Below are positions 51,455 through 60,980 of a DNA stretch of 64,000 nt, one piece after another. The translations under genes were made by a program, and so were the position numbers. Source of the DNA: Paenibacillus sp. MMS18-CY102 (lineage in GTDB: Bacteria > Bacillota > Bacilli > Paenibacillales > Paenibacillaceae); NCBI RefSeq assembly GCF_009789195.1, contig NZ_WSTC01000001.1, forward strand, positions 248,001 through 312,000, written 5' to 3'. Positions within the stretch are counted from its first letter, which is position 1, and every line of letters begins with the position of its first letter. A model generated the notes under the pieces. The model did not search any database, was not told the origin of the DNA, and saw only the letters and a program-made list of their open reading frames with translations.

Positions 51455-52117
51455 ATGACCAATACAACTATACTGCCTGCCCTACCCATTGAGGAGGCAG
51501 GGTTTGTCCCCGCAGATTTTAACGTGTTCCATCTGAATGGGCTAGACGAACGGATGGCTGCCATTCAATCCCGAATCCAACCCAAATTCCGCGCACTTGG
51601 CGAAAAGCTAACGGCTGAATTAGCGCCTGCTGCAGGCGGCGAACTATTCTTGCACATTGCCAAGCATGCCCGCCGTACCGTAAACCCGCCGAAAGACACT
51701 TGGATGGCACTGTGCGAAAATAAGCGCGGCTATAAAGCGCATCCGCATTTTCAGCTGGGCCTGTTCGATGACCATCTCTTTATGTGGCTTGCATTTATTT
51801 ATGAGCTGCCATCCAAGCCGCAGGTAGCTGCTACGCTGCTGAATCATTTGGATACCGTCCGCAGCACGGTGCCTTCCGACTATGTGATCTCGATGGATCA
51901 TATGAAAAAGGACGCAACGCCAGTAGCCGCAATGTCCGAGAAGGATTGGCATACCGCACTTGTGCGCTTCCGTGATGTTAAATCCGCTGAACTTCTTATC
52001 GGACGCCATTTTCCAGTCGATGACGCACTAGTGCAAGATGGCGAAGCGTTGCTGGAAGAAGCCCGCGCAACCTATGAGGCGCTTATGCCGCTGTACCGAC
52101 TGTCTATGCAGCCATAA
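51455..52117 (+). CDS. yktB: YktB family protein (UPF0637/DUF1054)
   Basis: A 220-residue soluble protein with the DUF1054 pattern: EEAGFVPADFNVFHLNGLDERMAAIQSRIQPKF, HIAKHARRTVNPPKDTWMAL, YKAHPHFQLGLFDDHLFMWLAFIYELP, and a C-terminal LLEEARATYEALMPLY (shown in parts). The function is unknown. CAAGGAG precedes the ATG. It begins 25 bases after the response regulator on the same strand and ends with a strong terminator, so it could be read through from the kinase operon, but nothing links the functions. Confidence 0.9.
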   Translation: MTNTTILPALPIEEAGFVPADFNVFHLNGLDERMAAIQSRIQPKFRALGEKLTAELAPAAGGELFLHIAKHARRTVNPPKDTWMALCENKRGYKAHPHFQLGLFDDHLFMWLAFIYELPSKPQVAATLLNHLDTVRSTVPSDYVISMDHMKKDATPVAAMSEKDWHTALVRFRDVKSAELLIGRHFPVDDALVQDGEALLEEARATYEALMPLYRLSMQP

Positions 52118-52137
52118 TGGCTTGGCACCCGGGCAAC

Positions 52138-52183
52138 AAAAAAGACCGTCTTCGCGATCATGCGCGAAAGACGGTCTTTCTCG
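52138..52183 (+). terminator. Strong terminator after yktB
   Basis: AAAGACCGTCTTCGCG (52141-52156) pairs with CGCGAAAGACGGTCTTT (52163-52179), followed by CTCGT; A-rich on the other side, so it may serve the convergent RND gene weakly. Confidence 0.8.
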
Positions 52184-52238
52184 TATGTGGAGCAGCCACA
52201 GCTAAATAGCTAGCTTGCTGCGGCTGCTTCACGGTATG

Positions 52239-55200
52239 TTATTGGGTTACTGGTTTCGTACGCGTATCCGTTACAACTTTCGCTGACGCTTCACGGCGTT
52301 GCTTCCGTGATTTGCGGAAGAAGAACAGTTCGTAAACGCAAGGCACTACGACTAGCGTCAACAGCGTTGCTGCCGTCAAACCGCCGATAACGACGATTGC
52401 CAAGCTTTGGGATACGATGCTGCTGCCACCCTCATGCGAACCGAATACAAGCGGCAACATTGCCGAGACTGTTGCGATAGCTGTCATAACGATTGGACGC
52501 ATGCGAGTTGTCGCTGCTTCGATTAAGGAATCGCGAATCGACATCGTTTTCTCATTTTGTTTCACACGGTCGATCAACACGATCGCATTCGTAACGACGA
52601 TGCCAATGAGCATGAGCGCACCGAACATTGCCGTGAAATCAGGCGTGACATTGGAAACGAGCAAACCAATGACTGCGCCGATTGCCGCAAGCGGCAACGA
52701 TACAAGAATCGCGAGTGGAGCACGAAGCGTTTTGAACGTAATAACCATGATCAAGTAAACGATCAAGATCGAAATCAATGCTGTCATTGCCAGATCTGCC
52801 ATATCGCCAGATTGGTCAACCGATGCGCCGCCGACGATTACTTTCACGTCTTTCGGCACCGTCAATCCATCAACTTTCTTCTGAATGTCCGCACCAACAA
52901 CGGACAGTTTATCCGGATCTACCTGTGCGGTTACCCGAACATAAACTTTGCCATCCTTGTGGTAATAGAGGCTCGGCTCTTCGGACTTAACGAGCTTCGC
53001 GATTTGCGTGATTGGAGTTGGGCCTGCATCCGTCATTACCGTCAAGCCGTTCAGGTTTTGCTCCGAGTCTGCTTTGACAATCGGCTGCATAATAACCGCT
53101 GAGTCGCGGCCTTCCAAGTTGATGCTGCCTACAGGAATCGGATTCAGCATGCCTTGCAACTGCATCGCCACGTCTTGGCCGCGTGCTTTGAGCGGATCAA
53201 CTTGGAACGTATAGACAGGTTTCTTCTGTTCTTGGTTGCTGGATACTTTAAGGATGCCATCGACGTCTTTAACCGACGCCATCAGTGCCGTTGCCGTTTT
53301 CTCGAGATCAGCAACGTTGTCGCCCGTTACGTCGACGTATACAGAGCTGCCGCCGCCGCCCGAAGAGATAAGAGCTGTTGCATTCGCCTCAATTTCGCCG
53401 CCTTCTAGGTTTGCTTTCTGCGCCTTCGTATCGGCCATCAGCTTCTCAGCGTCTGCCCCATCCTTCACGTCAATCATATACGATACAACTGTCGGCGAGG
53501 ATACGTTGCCGTACTTCGCACCGTCTTCGCTATTGCCATACGTCATGAACACCCATTTAACCGATTCATGCTTCGTGAGGAATTGCTCCAGCTTCGTGCC
53601 GTTAGCGAGAACTTTATCCGTCTGCGTATCGCTTGGATACTCCAGCTTCACGTCGAGCATATCTGCACTTGAGGAGTCCAGTGCGCCCTTCGGCATTCCG
53701 AAATAAATACCGACAGAACCGACTAGAAGTACAAGTGCAACTAAAATCGTTACCCATTTATGTTTCAGATTCCAAGCAAGGAACGCTGCGAACCGTTTGG
53801 AACCTTCATGCTCCTTCATCTTCGTGCCGCGCAGGAGCACTGCGCTAAGGACAGGCACGACTGTCAGAGCGACGATAAGCGATGCAAGAAGCGAATAACC
53901 AACCGTCAGTGCAAATGGCAACAGCATTGCCTGCAGGGAGCCGCGAAGCAGCGCCATTGGCAAGAATACAGCTACTGTAACCAATGTAGAGGATGTAATG
54001 GCAACCGATACTTCCTTGGTCGCTTCCACGATCAGTTTCATAGAGAACGACTCTTTTTGCAGCCTACGATAAATGTTCTCGATAACTACGATACTATCGT
54101 CAACCAGTCGGCCAACGGCTACCGCAACACCGCCGAGCGTAATAATGTTAAGCGACACGCCCGAAATTTGGAGCAGGTACAACGTAATGCCGAGCGACAA
54201 TGGGATCGAAACGATCGTAATAATCGTCGCTTTAATATTGCGCATGAAGAGCAGGATAACAACGGTTGCGAACAACGCGCCCATCAGCACTTCTTGCAGC
54301 ATGCTGTTAACCGAGCTAACGACCTGATCAGACGTGCTGATCATGACGGAAGCTTCCACGCCTTTGCCTACCTTGTTAACATCATCTACGATCGTTTGGA
54401 CGTTCTTGCCAACAGTTACGGCATTCGCGTTCGCCGATTTCGAGACGGTAATCATAATGGTGTCTTTGCCATTAACACGACCGATACTTTCTTGCTTCTT
54501 GGACAGCTCGACCGTTGCCACATCGCTAAGCGCTACGCCTGGCGCAACTGGCAGCTTCCGGAGCGTATCCAAATCGCTGATCGTGGCATTCACATTCACG
54601 TTGCTCGCTGCCCCAGCAATGTTCTGCTCACCGATTGAAGCGGCAACGCCTCTGCTTTGCAGCACGCCCATAATCGCTTGCGTCGTCACTTTCTTCTCAG
54701 CGAGCTTCGCCGTAATTGGCGTAATGCTGATTTCTGGCGCCGTACGGCCGCTAACCGACACTTGGCCCGCGCCTTCTGCTTTCTTGAGCTCTGCCTCGAT
54801 TTCTTTGACGCGCTGTTCTTTATCTGTATCGCTAATGCCTTCATCAAACGTAAGGGCAACCCACGAGATTGGAATCATCGATGTATCGAATTGGACAACA
54901 AAAGGCTTCATTACCCGCTCAGGGAGCTGAACGGAGTCAACGCTTTTCTCAATTTCCGCCTTCGCGTCCTTCATTTTCGTCTTGGAATCAAATGCGATTT
55001 GAACGCTCGCGTACCCGTTGCCGGTCGTCGAGAACATATCGCTTTTTCCTTTTGTATACTGTACCGCGTTCTCGATTGGCCCTGTAACCAGCTTCTCAAC
55101 CGATTTAGCATCGTAGCCAGGTGCGATGACCGTTACTTGCACCTGCGGCACATCCATTTTTGGAAGGAATTCCATTGGCAATTTTGCATAACTCATTCCA

Positions 55201-55277
55201 CCCAAGCCAAGCGCCATAATAATTAATAGTATGACAGCCGCTCGATTGCGAAATGCCCACTCCGTCAATCTACTCAT
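52239..55277 (-). CDS. RND efflux transporter (SwrC/AcrB-like)
   Basis: A 1012-residue pump with the RND duplicated layout: helix 1 (AAVILLIIMALGLGG), a large extracellular loop of about 300 residues, helices 2-6, and the same again in the second half. The proton-relay pair is in GGVAVAVGRLVDDSIVVIENI (helix 4). The C-terminal tail is basic (RKSRKQRREASAK). No membrane-fusion or outer-membrane partner is present, as expected in Firmicutes, where SwrC (YerP) exports surfactin and other amphiphiles. The ATG follows GGAGAC-like sequence. It is transcribed away from an ABC operon with a 22-bp palindrome between them. Confidence 0.93.
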   Translation of the reverse strand: MSRLTEWAFRNRAAVILLIIMALGLGGMSYAKLPMEFLPKMDVPQVQVTVIAPGYDAKSVEKLVTGPIENAVQYTKGKSDMFSTTGNGYASVQIAFDSKTKMKDAKAEIEKSVDSVQLPERVMKPFVVQFDTSMIPISWVALTFDEGISDTDKEQRVKEIEAELKKAEGAGQVSVSGRTAPEISITPITAKLAEKKVTTQAIMGVLQSRGVAASIGEQNIAGAASNVNVNATISDLDTLRKLPVAPGVALSDVATVELSKKQESIGRVNGKDTIMITVSKSANANAVTVGKNVQTIVDDVNKVGKGVEASVMISTSDQVVSSVNSMLQEVLMGALFATVVILLFMRNIKATIITIVSIPLSLGITLYLLQISGVSLNIITLGGVAVAVGRLVDDSIVVIENIYRRLQKESFSMKLIVEATKEVSVAITSSTLVTVAVFLPMALLRGSLQAMLLPFALTVGYSLLASLIVALTVVPVLSAVLLRGTKMKEHEGSKRFAAFLAWNLKHKWVTILVALVLLVGSVGIYFGMPKGALDSSSADMLDVKLEYPSDTQTDKVLANGTKLEQFLTKHESVKWVFMTYGNSEDGAKYGNVSSPTVVSYMIDVKDGADAEKLMADTKAQKANLEGGEIEANATALISSGGGGSSVYVDVTGDNVADLEKTATALMASVKDVDGILKVSSNQEQKKPVYTFQVDPLKARGQDVAMQLQGMLNPIPVGSINLEGRDSAVIMQPIVKADSEQNLNGLTVMTDAGPTPITQIAKLVKSEEPSLYYHKDGKVYVRVTAQVDPDKLSVVGADIQKKVDGLTVPKDVKVIVGGASVDQSGDMADLAMTALISILIVYLIMVITFKTLRAPLAILVSLPLAAIGAVIGLLVSNVTPDFTAMFGALMLIGIVVTNAIVLIDRVKQNEKTMSIRDSLIEAATTRMRPIVMTAIATVSAMLPLVFGSHEGGSSIVSQSLAIVVIGGLTAATLLTLVVVPCVYELFFFRKSRKQRREASAKVVTDTRTKPVTQ

Positions 55278-55419
55278 TCTCCATCCGTCTCCTTTTATAT
55301 CCGTCTCTCAACTACCCTACGTAATCATACATGCATAAACATCACTGGAAAAACGTCCAAGGTCGGTATTTAAAACTCGCCCTCAGATGGAAATGCCTCT
55401 CAGTCCACAGCATGACAAC

Positions 55420-55441
55420 AACCTAGACTTAAGTCTAGGTT
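55420..55441. promoter_or_regulatory. Perfect 22-bp palindrome, putative operator
   Basis: The 22 bases are a perfect inverted repeat with core CCTAGACTTAAGTCTAGG. Form and length resemble MerR/SoxR-family operators (12 of 18 positions agree with the SoxR box). It is placed between the divergent RND pump and ABC exporter genes, about 95 bases ahead of the latter. No regulator gene of that family is adjacent. Confidence 0.55.
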
Positions 55442-55535
55442 ATGGAAAAGTAAGCAATTGCTCACTTCCCAACGTTTCGCTTCCTTCTTATACTCCAATT
55501 GAGTCATCATTCATGGAAAGGAAGGAGTGATCACA

Positions 55536-56291
55536 ATGGCATTCGTTACGGATGATCCTGCTGCTGTGGCCTTAAAGGATGTCACACGAGCATTCGGGCG
55601 CCGAACAGTCATTGACCATGCTTCTGTCACGATTAATCGAGGCGAATTGTTTGGGCTGCTGGGACCCTCCGGTTCCGGCAAAACAACGCTGATCAAAATC
55701 ATGGCCGGCATCGATCGGGCAGACAGCGGCGAGGCCCATATGCTGGGCACCCCCATGCCGAAACTCGCAATGCTTCATCGCTTCGGCTATATGGCCCAAT
55801 CGGATGCCCTCTATATGGAGTTAACCGGGCGCCAAAACATGGCCTTCTTCGGCAAGCTTTATGGCCTTCGCCGTGCCGTGCTTAACCGCCGGATCGAGGA
55901 AACGGCAGCGCTCGTCGGCCTTTCCGAGCATCTGGGCAAGCCGGCTGCTGCTTATTCAGGCGGAATGAAGCGCAGGCTTTCGCTTGCCATCGCCCTGCTC
56001 CATGAGCCGGAGCTGCTTGTTCTCGACGAGCCGACGGTCGGAATCGATCCCGTGCTGCGGCAATCCATCTGGCAGGAGCTGCACTCGCTTAGCCGCAATG
56101 GGACGACCATCATCGTCACAACCCATGTCATGGATGAAGCAGCCCAATGTGACCGGCTCGGGCTTATGCGCGAAGGGCGCTTTATAGCGGTCGGCACGCC
56201 AGAAAGCCTGCTGCAGCAGACTGGCACAAGCAGCATTGAAGAAGCGTTCATTACGCTCGGCCAGCGCGCAGAAGGCGGTGTTCAAGCATGA
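55536..56291 (+). CDS. ABC transporter ATP-binding protein (DrrA-like)
   Basis: A protein of 251 residues from ATG 55536, 9 bases after GGAAGGAG; an in-frame GTG at 55527 touches that site. Walker A LLGPSGSGKTTLIKI, Q-loop FGYMAQSDALY, signature YSGGMKRRLSLA, Walker B LLVLDEPTVGIDPVL and switch TTHVMDEAAQCDR place it in the drug-export (DrrA/NatA) group. It overlaps the next gene, an ABC-2 permease, by four bases (ATGA). The probable cargo is a lipophilic drug or toxin; not determinable here. Confidence 0.92.
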   Translation: MAFVTDDPAAVALKDVTRAFGRRTVIDHASVTINRGELFGLLGPSGSGKTTLIKIMAGIDRADSGEAHMLGTPMPKLAMLHRFGYMAQSDALYMELTGRQNMAFFGKLYGLRRAVLNRRIEETAALVGLSEHLGKPAAAYSGGMKRRLSLAIALLHEPELLVLDEPTVGIDPVLRQSIWQELHSLSRNGTTIIVTTHVMDEAAQCDRLGLMREGRFIAVGTPESLLQQTGTSSIEEAFITLGQRAEGGVQA

Positions 56292-57322
56292 GAATCGGTG
56301 CGTTAGCTTTACGGATCATCCAGCAGTTTGCCCGTGACCGCCGAACGCTTGCGCTGCTATTGCTTGCGCCACTGCTCATTTTGACCCTGATGAAGCTTGT
56401 CTTCGATGGCCAGTCAGCAACGCCAGCCATAGGCGTCGTCGGCGTGCCTCCTGTTATACAAGCCCAGATTACACATGCTGGCGCGGAAGTAACAGCTTTC
56501 TCATCCAATGAGCTCGCCTTAAATGAACTCAAGAACGGCAGCTTGGACGCCGTATTCGCCATCGGCGGCAGCACGCAGCCTAGCATTACGCTCGAGGGGA
56601 GCGACCCTTCGACAAGCCGCGCTGTTCTATTGCTGCTTCAAGGCACGCTGCAATCGGAAGCTGCACAGCCTGCATCTGCTGCTGCACCAGCGATCCAGTA
56701 CCTGCACGGCAGCGCAAATATGGCGCCCTTTGATTCATTTGGTCCCGTGCTGATTGGATTCTTCTCATTCTTCTTCGTGTTTCTGCTCGCTGGCGTATCC
56801 TTCCTGAGGGAGCGCACGAGCGGCACGCTCGAACGGCTGCTCGTTACGCCGATCAGGCGGCAAGAGGTTGTAGCTGGTTACTTGGCAGGCTTCGGCATAT
56901 TTGCACTGTTGCAGGCGACCCTAATTGCGTGGTATTCCGTTGAAGTGCTGGGGCTACATATGACTGGCTCGATCGGCTACATGCTGCTAATTAACTTGTT
57001 GCTGTCCCTTACCGCCCTTACGCTGGGCACGCTGCTCTCATCGTTTGCCAGCACAGAATTTCAGATCATTCAATTCATTCCGATCGTTATCGTGCCGCAG
57101 GCGTTCTTCTCCGGGTTATTCAATCTAGATGCAATGAATCCATGGCTGCAAAAACTGAGCACGATCATGCCGCTATATTATGGCGCCGATGCGATGCGGG
57201 GCATTATGATTCGGGGAGAAGGCTGGACGGACATTCAAGCCGATGCTTATGTGCTGTTAGGGTTCTCCGCCCTATTCGCCATCCTCAATGTAGCAGCGCT
57301 GCGCAAGCACCGCCGGATTTAA
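56288..57322 (+). CDS. ABC-2 type permease (DrrB-like)
   Basis: A 344-residue permease with N-terminal helix (LALLLLAPLLILTLMKLVF), an extracellular domain of about 110 residues containing the Ala-rich stretch AAQPASAAAPAIQYL, and five C-terminal helices beginning PVLIGFFSFFFVFLLAGVSF. The coupling segment RERTSGTLERLLVTPIRRQE is typical of ABC-2 exporters, and VIVPQAFFSGLFNLDAMNPWLQ lies between the last helices. Translationally coupled to the upstream ATPase, making a two-gene exporter. Confidence 0.9.
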   Translation: MRIGALALRIIQQFARDRRTLALLLLAPLLILTLMKLVFDGQSATPAIGVVGVPPVIQAQITHAGAEVTAFSSNELALNELKNGSLDAVFAIGGSTQPSITLEGSDPSTSRAVLLLLQGTLQSEAAQPASAAAPAIQYLHGSANMAPFDSFGPVLIGFFSFFFVFLLAGVSFLRERTSGTLERLLVTPIRRQEVVAGYLAGFGIFALLQATLIAWYSVEVLGLHMTGSIGYMLLINLLLSLTALTLGTLLSSFASTEFQIIQFIPIVIVPQAFFSGLFNLDAMNPWLQKLSTIMPLYYGADAMRGIMIRGEGWTDIQADAYVLLGFSALFAILNVAALRKHRRI

Positions 57323-57349
57323 GAAAGGTGGAGCGCAGCTGCTGCGCAA

Positions 57350-57393
57350 AAAACAAGGGAATCCCTTAGCCGCCTTGGCTATTGGGATTCCCC
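57350..57393 (-). terminator. Terminator after FtsX-type permease gene
   Basis: GGGAATCCC (57358-57366) pairs with GGGATTCCC (57384-57392); on the minus strand TTGTTTTTT follows. Confidence 0.75.
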
Positions 57394-57416
57394 CATTAAT
57401 TGTTCAATAGCAGGCG

Positions 57417-60206
57417 TTACTGGTCCGCGGAACGCAAAGCTTCAGCAGGTGCGATTCGAAGCGCTCCACGCGCAGGCCCAATATTCATAAGCACAGCTGC
57501 TACAATTAGAAATAGGACAAGGGGAACAATTAACGCAAAAGGATAATGGAATACAGGAGCCTGCTCAGTTGGGCCAGTGTCATTCAATAACGTACGAATG
57601 AATAAAACCGAGCCTGTACTGCCAATCAGCCATCCGGTGACGATGCCCGCGAGCCCAATCATCATCCCTTCCAACATAAATATCCAGCTAATATGTTTGC
57701 CTGTTAGCCCCACACATCTCATCATCGCTGTCGTCTTTGCCCGCTCGGCAACGGCTCTGTATTGCACGACTGCCAGGCCAAGCAATCCAATCAAGGCAGA
57801 TAGCAGGGTGAATCCGATAAAACCTCTTGACAGCTGGGTATTTACAAGCTCCTGCGCCCGATTATTCGCATATGGCGAATCAAAGGTTGTAATATCGTTC
57901 ATTAGCAGCTTCTCCGCAAGGCGCTGCGTTAAGCTTAATTGATGGCTGTCATACTGCATAAGTACGTAGCCTAGCTGGGCTTGCTCGGGCCATTTGTAAC
58001 CATACTTTCGCAACTGCTGAAAAATTCCTTCATTCACATAATGGGTCCGAAACAACTTTGACGATAACTGGCTCGATGAATTGTTTTCAGCAAAACCAGC
58101 AACGATAAAGGATTGCTGTGCAATCGGCTCCAACGAGTCGGTCGTTTGCCGCATGGAATTGTATGCTGCCGTATCATAGATAGGCATCTCGATTCGATCT
58201 CCAGCATGCACAAGCTTCTGAGGATCAAATGAGGCACGTTCAGCATCCTCGTACAAATTGTCCATTGGCAAAATAATGTAACGCGGATCTTGAAGCACAG
58301 CATTCCAAGCGTCCTCGTCCGATTCAAATTGCTTCGCTCGTTCCCGTAGATGCAGGCCGCCGCCTGCGAGAAGCTCCCTTGTAACAGGAATGTATGAATC
58401 AGCCGTCCCACGCGTATCTGTCATAAGCATATAAGGCTCAATATCCGTATAGTTGGTTACGATCGGCTTAAGGTCCGGATCTGTCTGTAACATTTGCTCG
58501 ATCCGTTGCTTCTCGGCAGGGGTGTCATAGCCTGCGAATCCTGCGAATCCGAGCATCGTTTGGTTTTTCTCGACATCGTTTTGCCCGCCTATAAGCATCG
58601 TCGAAACACTCGAAGTAAACGTGACAACCATCATCACAAGAGCGAACATGAGCGCTATGGAAAACGTTCTGCCCGGACGCTGGCGCATATACCGCGCAGC
58701 CAGCAGCACAGATATGTTCGGCAATCGAAACCAATTGGCAAACACAGACATGGTTCCCCCCGACTTCGTAAGAAGCCGGGTCGCCAGATAGACGGCACTA
58801 ACGACACCTATTAGCCACCATATAAAAATAATTAGCATCGCTTGTCCAGTCGGTTTCATTGGCGAACTGACGGTTTGAATACAATGGATTGCGACGAGAA
58901 TCACAGCAACAGCTGCTGTAATCGATGAACGCATGCGATGCCCCTTCGACTTGGCTGCTCCCGCATCCTTCCCTCCTCGTATCGCTTCAACAATTGGCAC
59001 TTTCCCTATGCTGCGAGCTACGAACAGCGCGATAAACGTTAAAAAGAAAACAATGAGAAGGCAAATGATGCCAAGCCCCATAATCGGCGTATGAGGGAAA
59101 ATCGGAATATTAGCCCGAGATATGCGAGCGATTTCCTCTTGATAGGTGCCATAAAATAAATTGACCAAACCGACACCGCTTGCAGTGCCTAAGATCACAC
59201 CTACTAACCCGCTAAAAACAGAAAGAAGCAACGCCTCTGCGATAAATACAACGCCAATCTGCTGCCGCGATAACCCAATTGCACGCAAGACGCCGAAAAT
59301 CTCCCGACGGGAATCAGCGATCATAATCAACACTTGCCGCATTAATATGGCACTGCTGGCGACCGCGATTCCGCTTATCATCGACATAACCATAAACTGC
59401 TGCTTCATATTGTCCACGCGGCTTTGGGCGTCTTGTTTCAAACTATGTATGCCGAATAGATTATTTATGCTATCCGGAATAAACAAGTGTTGAAGCGAGT
59501 GCGACCGGCCACTCGATCCTGCCAGCACAATATGGTATCCCGTCTTTAAGCCAGTAAGCTTGCGTGCGGACGCTTCCGAGATGATGACGGTGCCCGCCGC
59601 AGAGGCATCCTTTCCTCGATATCCCGTCAACCCATCTCCGGGAACAGCCTGCTGGATTTGGAACAATTGCGCCCGCCCGCCGGCTGTCCGGATTTGAATG
59701 GCATCTCCGGCTTGAGCGCCCAGCGCTTCTGCTGTTTCCTTGTCTATAATCACTTCATCATCAGGCAGCAATGCGGGCCCTCTGCCGTTCGGGCTATAAC
59801 CAAGCTCAGCCGCTTTCTTCGGATTAAAACCTAATAACATCGTGCCAGGCAGCACCCCTGCTTTCTCCCCTTGCCCGTCCAGCCGTATGAGGCTCACCTC
59901 ATCACGAATGGCCGGCACAAGCGCCGGCCGGTGGTCCATCTGCCCAAACCCTTGTTGGATCGATTCAACTTGGCTGCCGGAAAACACGCCACCCTCTTTC
60001 CCAATAGGCGCTAACTCCCATTCAATCGGGCCATAATGTCGCTGAAGCCATTCTTCGCCACTGCCGTTAAGCGACGCATAATTGACATAAGAGATAATGA
60101 CGAGCATCGCCCCTATCGCGCCTGCAGTTACCGTCAATAGGGTCTGCTTCCAGCTCCTGCGAATATTTCCGATGGCCATTCGCCAAATCATAGGGTTCGT
60201 TAGCAT
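57417..60206 (-). CDS. FtsX-type ABC transporter permease
   Basis: A 929-residue permease of the MacB/FtsX (type VII) superfamily. An N-terminal helix is followed by a large extracellular domain (about 45-270), three helices, a cytosolic/membrane stretch, a second long extracellular domain (about 520-780) and three more helices; the two FtsX modules include VASSAILMRQVLIMIADSRREIFGVLRAIGLSRQQ and VVQYRAVAERAKTTAMMRCVGLTGKHI (in parts). It overlaps the ATPase gene by seven bases. A regulator/kinase pair precedes both. This class works as mechanotransmission exporters, often lipoprotein, peptide or antibiotic related; cargo unknown. Confidence 0.9.
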   Translation of the reverse strand: MLTNPMIWRMAIGNIRRSWKQTLLTVTAGAIGAMLVIISYVNYASLNGSGEEWLQRHYGPIEWELAPIGKEGGVFSGSQVESIQQGFGQMDHRPALVPAIRDEVSLIRLDGQGEKAGVLPGTMLLGFNPKKAAELGYSPNGRGPALLPDDEVIIDKETAEALGAQAGDAIQIRTAGGRAQLFQIQQAVPGDGLTGYRGKDASAAGTVIISEASARKLTGLKTGYHIVLAGSSGRSHSLQHLFIPDSINNLFGIHSLKQDAQSRVDNMKQQFMVMSMISGIAVASSAILMRQVLIMIADSRREIFGVLRAIGLSRQQIGVVFIAEALLLSVFSGLVGVILGTASGVGLVNLFYGTYQEEIARISRANIPIFPHTPIMGLGIICLLIVFFLTFIALFVARSIGKVPIVEAIRGGKDAGAAKSKGHRMRSSITAAVAVILVAIHCIQTVSSPMKPTGQAMLIIFIWWLIGVVSAVYLATRLLTKSGGTMSVFANWFRLPNISVLLAARYMRQRPGRTFSIALMFALVMMVVTFTSSVSTMLIGGQNDVEKNQTMLGFAGFAGYDTPAEKQRIEQMLQTDPDLKPIVTNYTDIEPYMLMTDTRGTADSYIPVTRELLAGGGLHLRERAKQFESDEDAWNAVLQDPRYIILPMDNLYEDAERASFDPQKLVHAGDRIEMPIYDTAAYNSMRQTTDSLEPIAQQSFIVAGFAENNSSSQLSSKLFRTHYVNEGIFQQLRKYGYKWPEQAQLGYVLMQYDSHQLSLTQRLAEKLLMNDITTFDSPYANNRAQELVNTQLSRGFIGFTLLSALIGLLGLAVVQYRAVAERAKTTAMMRCVGLTGKHISWIFMLEGMMIGLAGIVTGWLIGSTGSVLFIRTLLNDTGPTEQAPVFHYPFALIVPLVLFLIVAAVLMNIGPARGALRIAPAEALRSADQ

Positions 60207-60886
60207 CCTGCGAACACCCCATCGTGAATGATCCTGCCGCTAGCCATCTTGATAGTCCGGCCGGATTGCGCCGCAACGTCTGGATCATGCGTAACCGTTA
60301 CAATGGTCGTGCCATCATGCTTATTCAACATATCGAGCAATCCGACGATCTGCTTCGCTGTTTCCGAATCAAGTGCGCCTGTAGGCTCGTCCGCCCATAT
60401 CATATCCGGCTTGCCAACAATCGCCCGTGCAATGGCCACCCGTTGATTTTGTCCGCCCGACAGCTCTGCAGGGTATCGGTTTCTTTTGTCTGGAAGCCCG
60501 ACGCGATCAAGTGCATCCAGCGCCTTGCGTTTTGCTTCCGATTGCCGAACACCGCGTGCGATTAGCGGCAAAGCGATATTCTCCCATGCCGTTAGAACCG
60601 GAACGAGATGATACGACTGAAAAACAAATCCCATGCGCTCCAGCCTCAGCTGCGACCGGTCCTTTTCGTTCAGTTTATGGAGTGCGGTATCGCCAATCCA
60701 GATCTCGCCTTCATCCAGTGATTCAATGCCTGCAAGAATATGCAATAATGTCGTTTTGCCACATCCCGATGGACCCGTTACTGCAATGGTTTCCCCCTTC
60801 GCAATCCCGAAGCTTACTTGCTTTAGCGCCCGTGTGGCCGCGCCGCCTTGCCCAAATGTTTTGCTTATTCCTTCCACTCGAATCAT
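60200..60886 (-). CDS. ABC transporter ATP-binding protein (MacB/LolD type)
   Basis: A 228-residue ATPase. Walker A VTGPSGCGKTTLLHILAG, Q-loop MGFVFQSYHLVPVLTAWEN, signature LSGGQNQRVAIARA, Walker B MIWADEPTGALDSET and switch TVTHDPDVA are typical of ATPases paired with FtsX-type permeases. AGGTGA lies before the ATG. It runs directly into the permease gene and sits 94 bases after the histidine kinase, so regulator, kinase, ATPase and permease likely form one operon. Confidence 0.94.
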   Translation of the reverse strand: MIRVEGISKTFGQGGAATRALKQVSFGIAKGETIAVTGPSGCGKTTLLHILAGIESLDEGEIWIGDTALHKLNEKDRSQLRLERMGFVFQSYHLVPVLTAWENIALPLIARGVRQSEAKRKALDALDRVGLPDKRNRYPAELSGGQNQRVAIARAIVGKPDMIWADEPTGALDSETAKQIVGLLDMLNKHDGTTIVTVTHDPDVAAQSGRTIKMASGRIIHDGVFAGC

Positions 60887-60980
60887 CAGTTTCGCTCACC
60901 TCAATAGTCATTGGCATACCCATAAGGTACACGATGGATGTGCAGCAATGATCGAGCAAATATGCAGAACTGATGCAGTT

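Noticed and set aside
53760-54638. Plus-strand open frame of 292 codons within the RND gene
   Set aside because: Antisense to clear RND motifs, unusual Arg/His/Asn-rich composition, no ribosome site.
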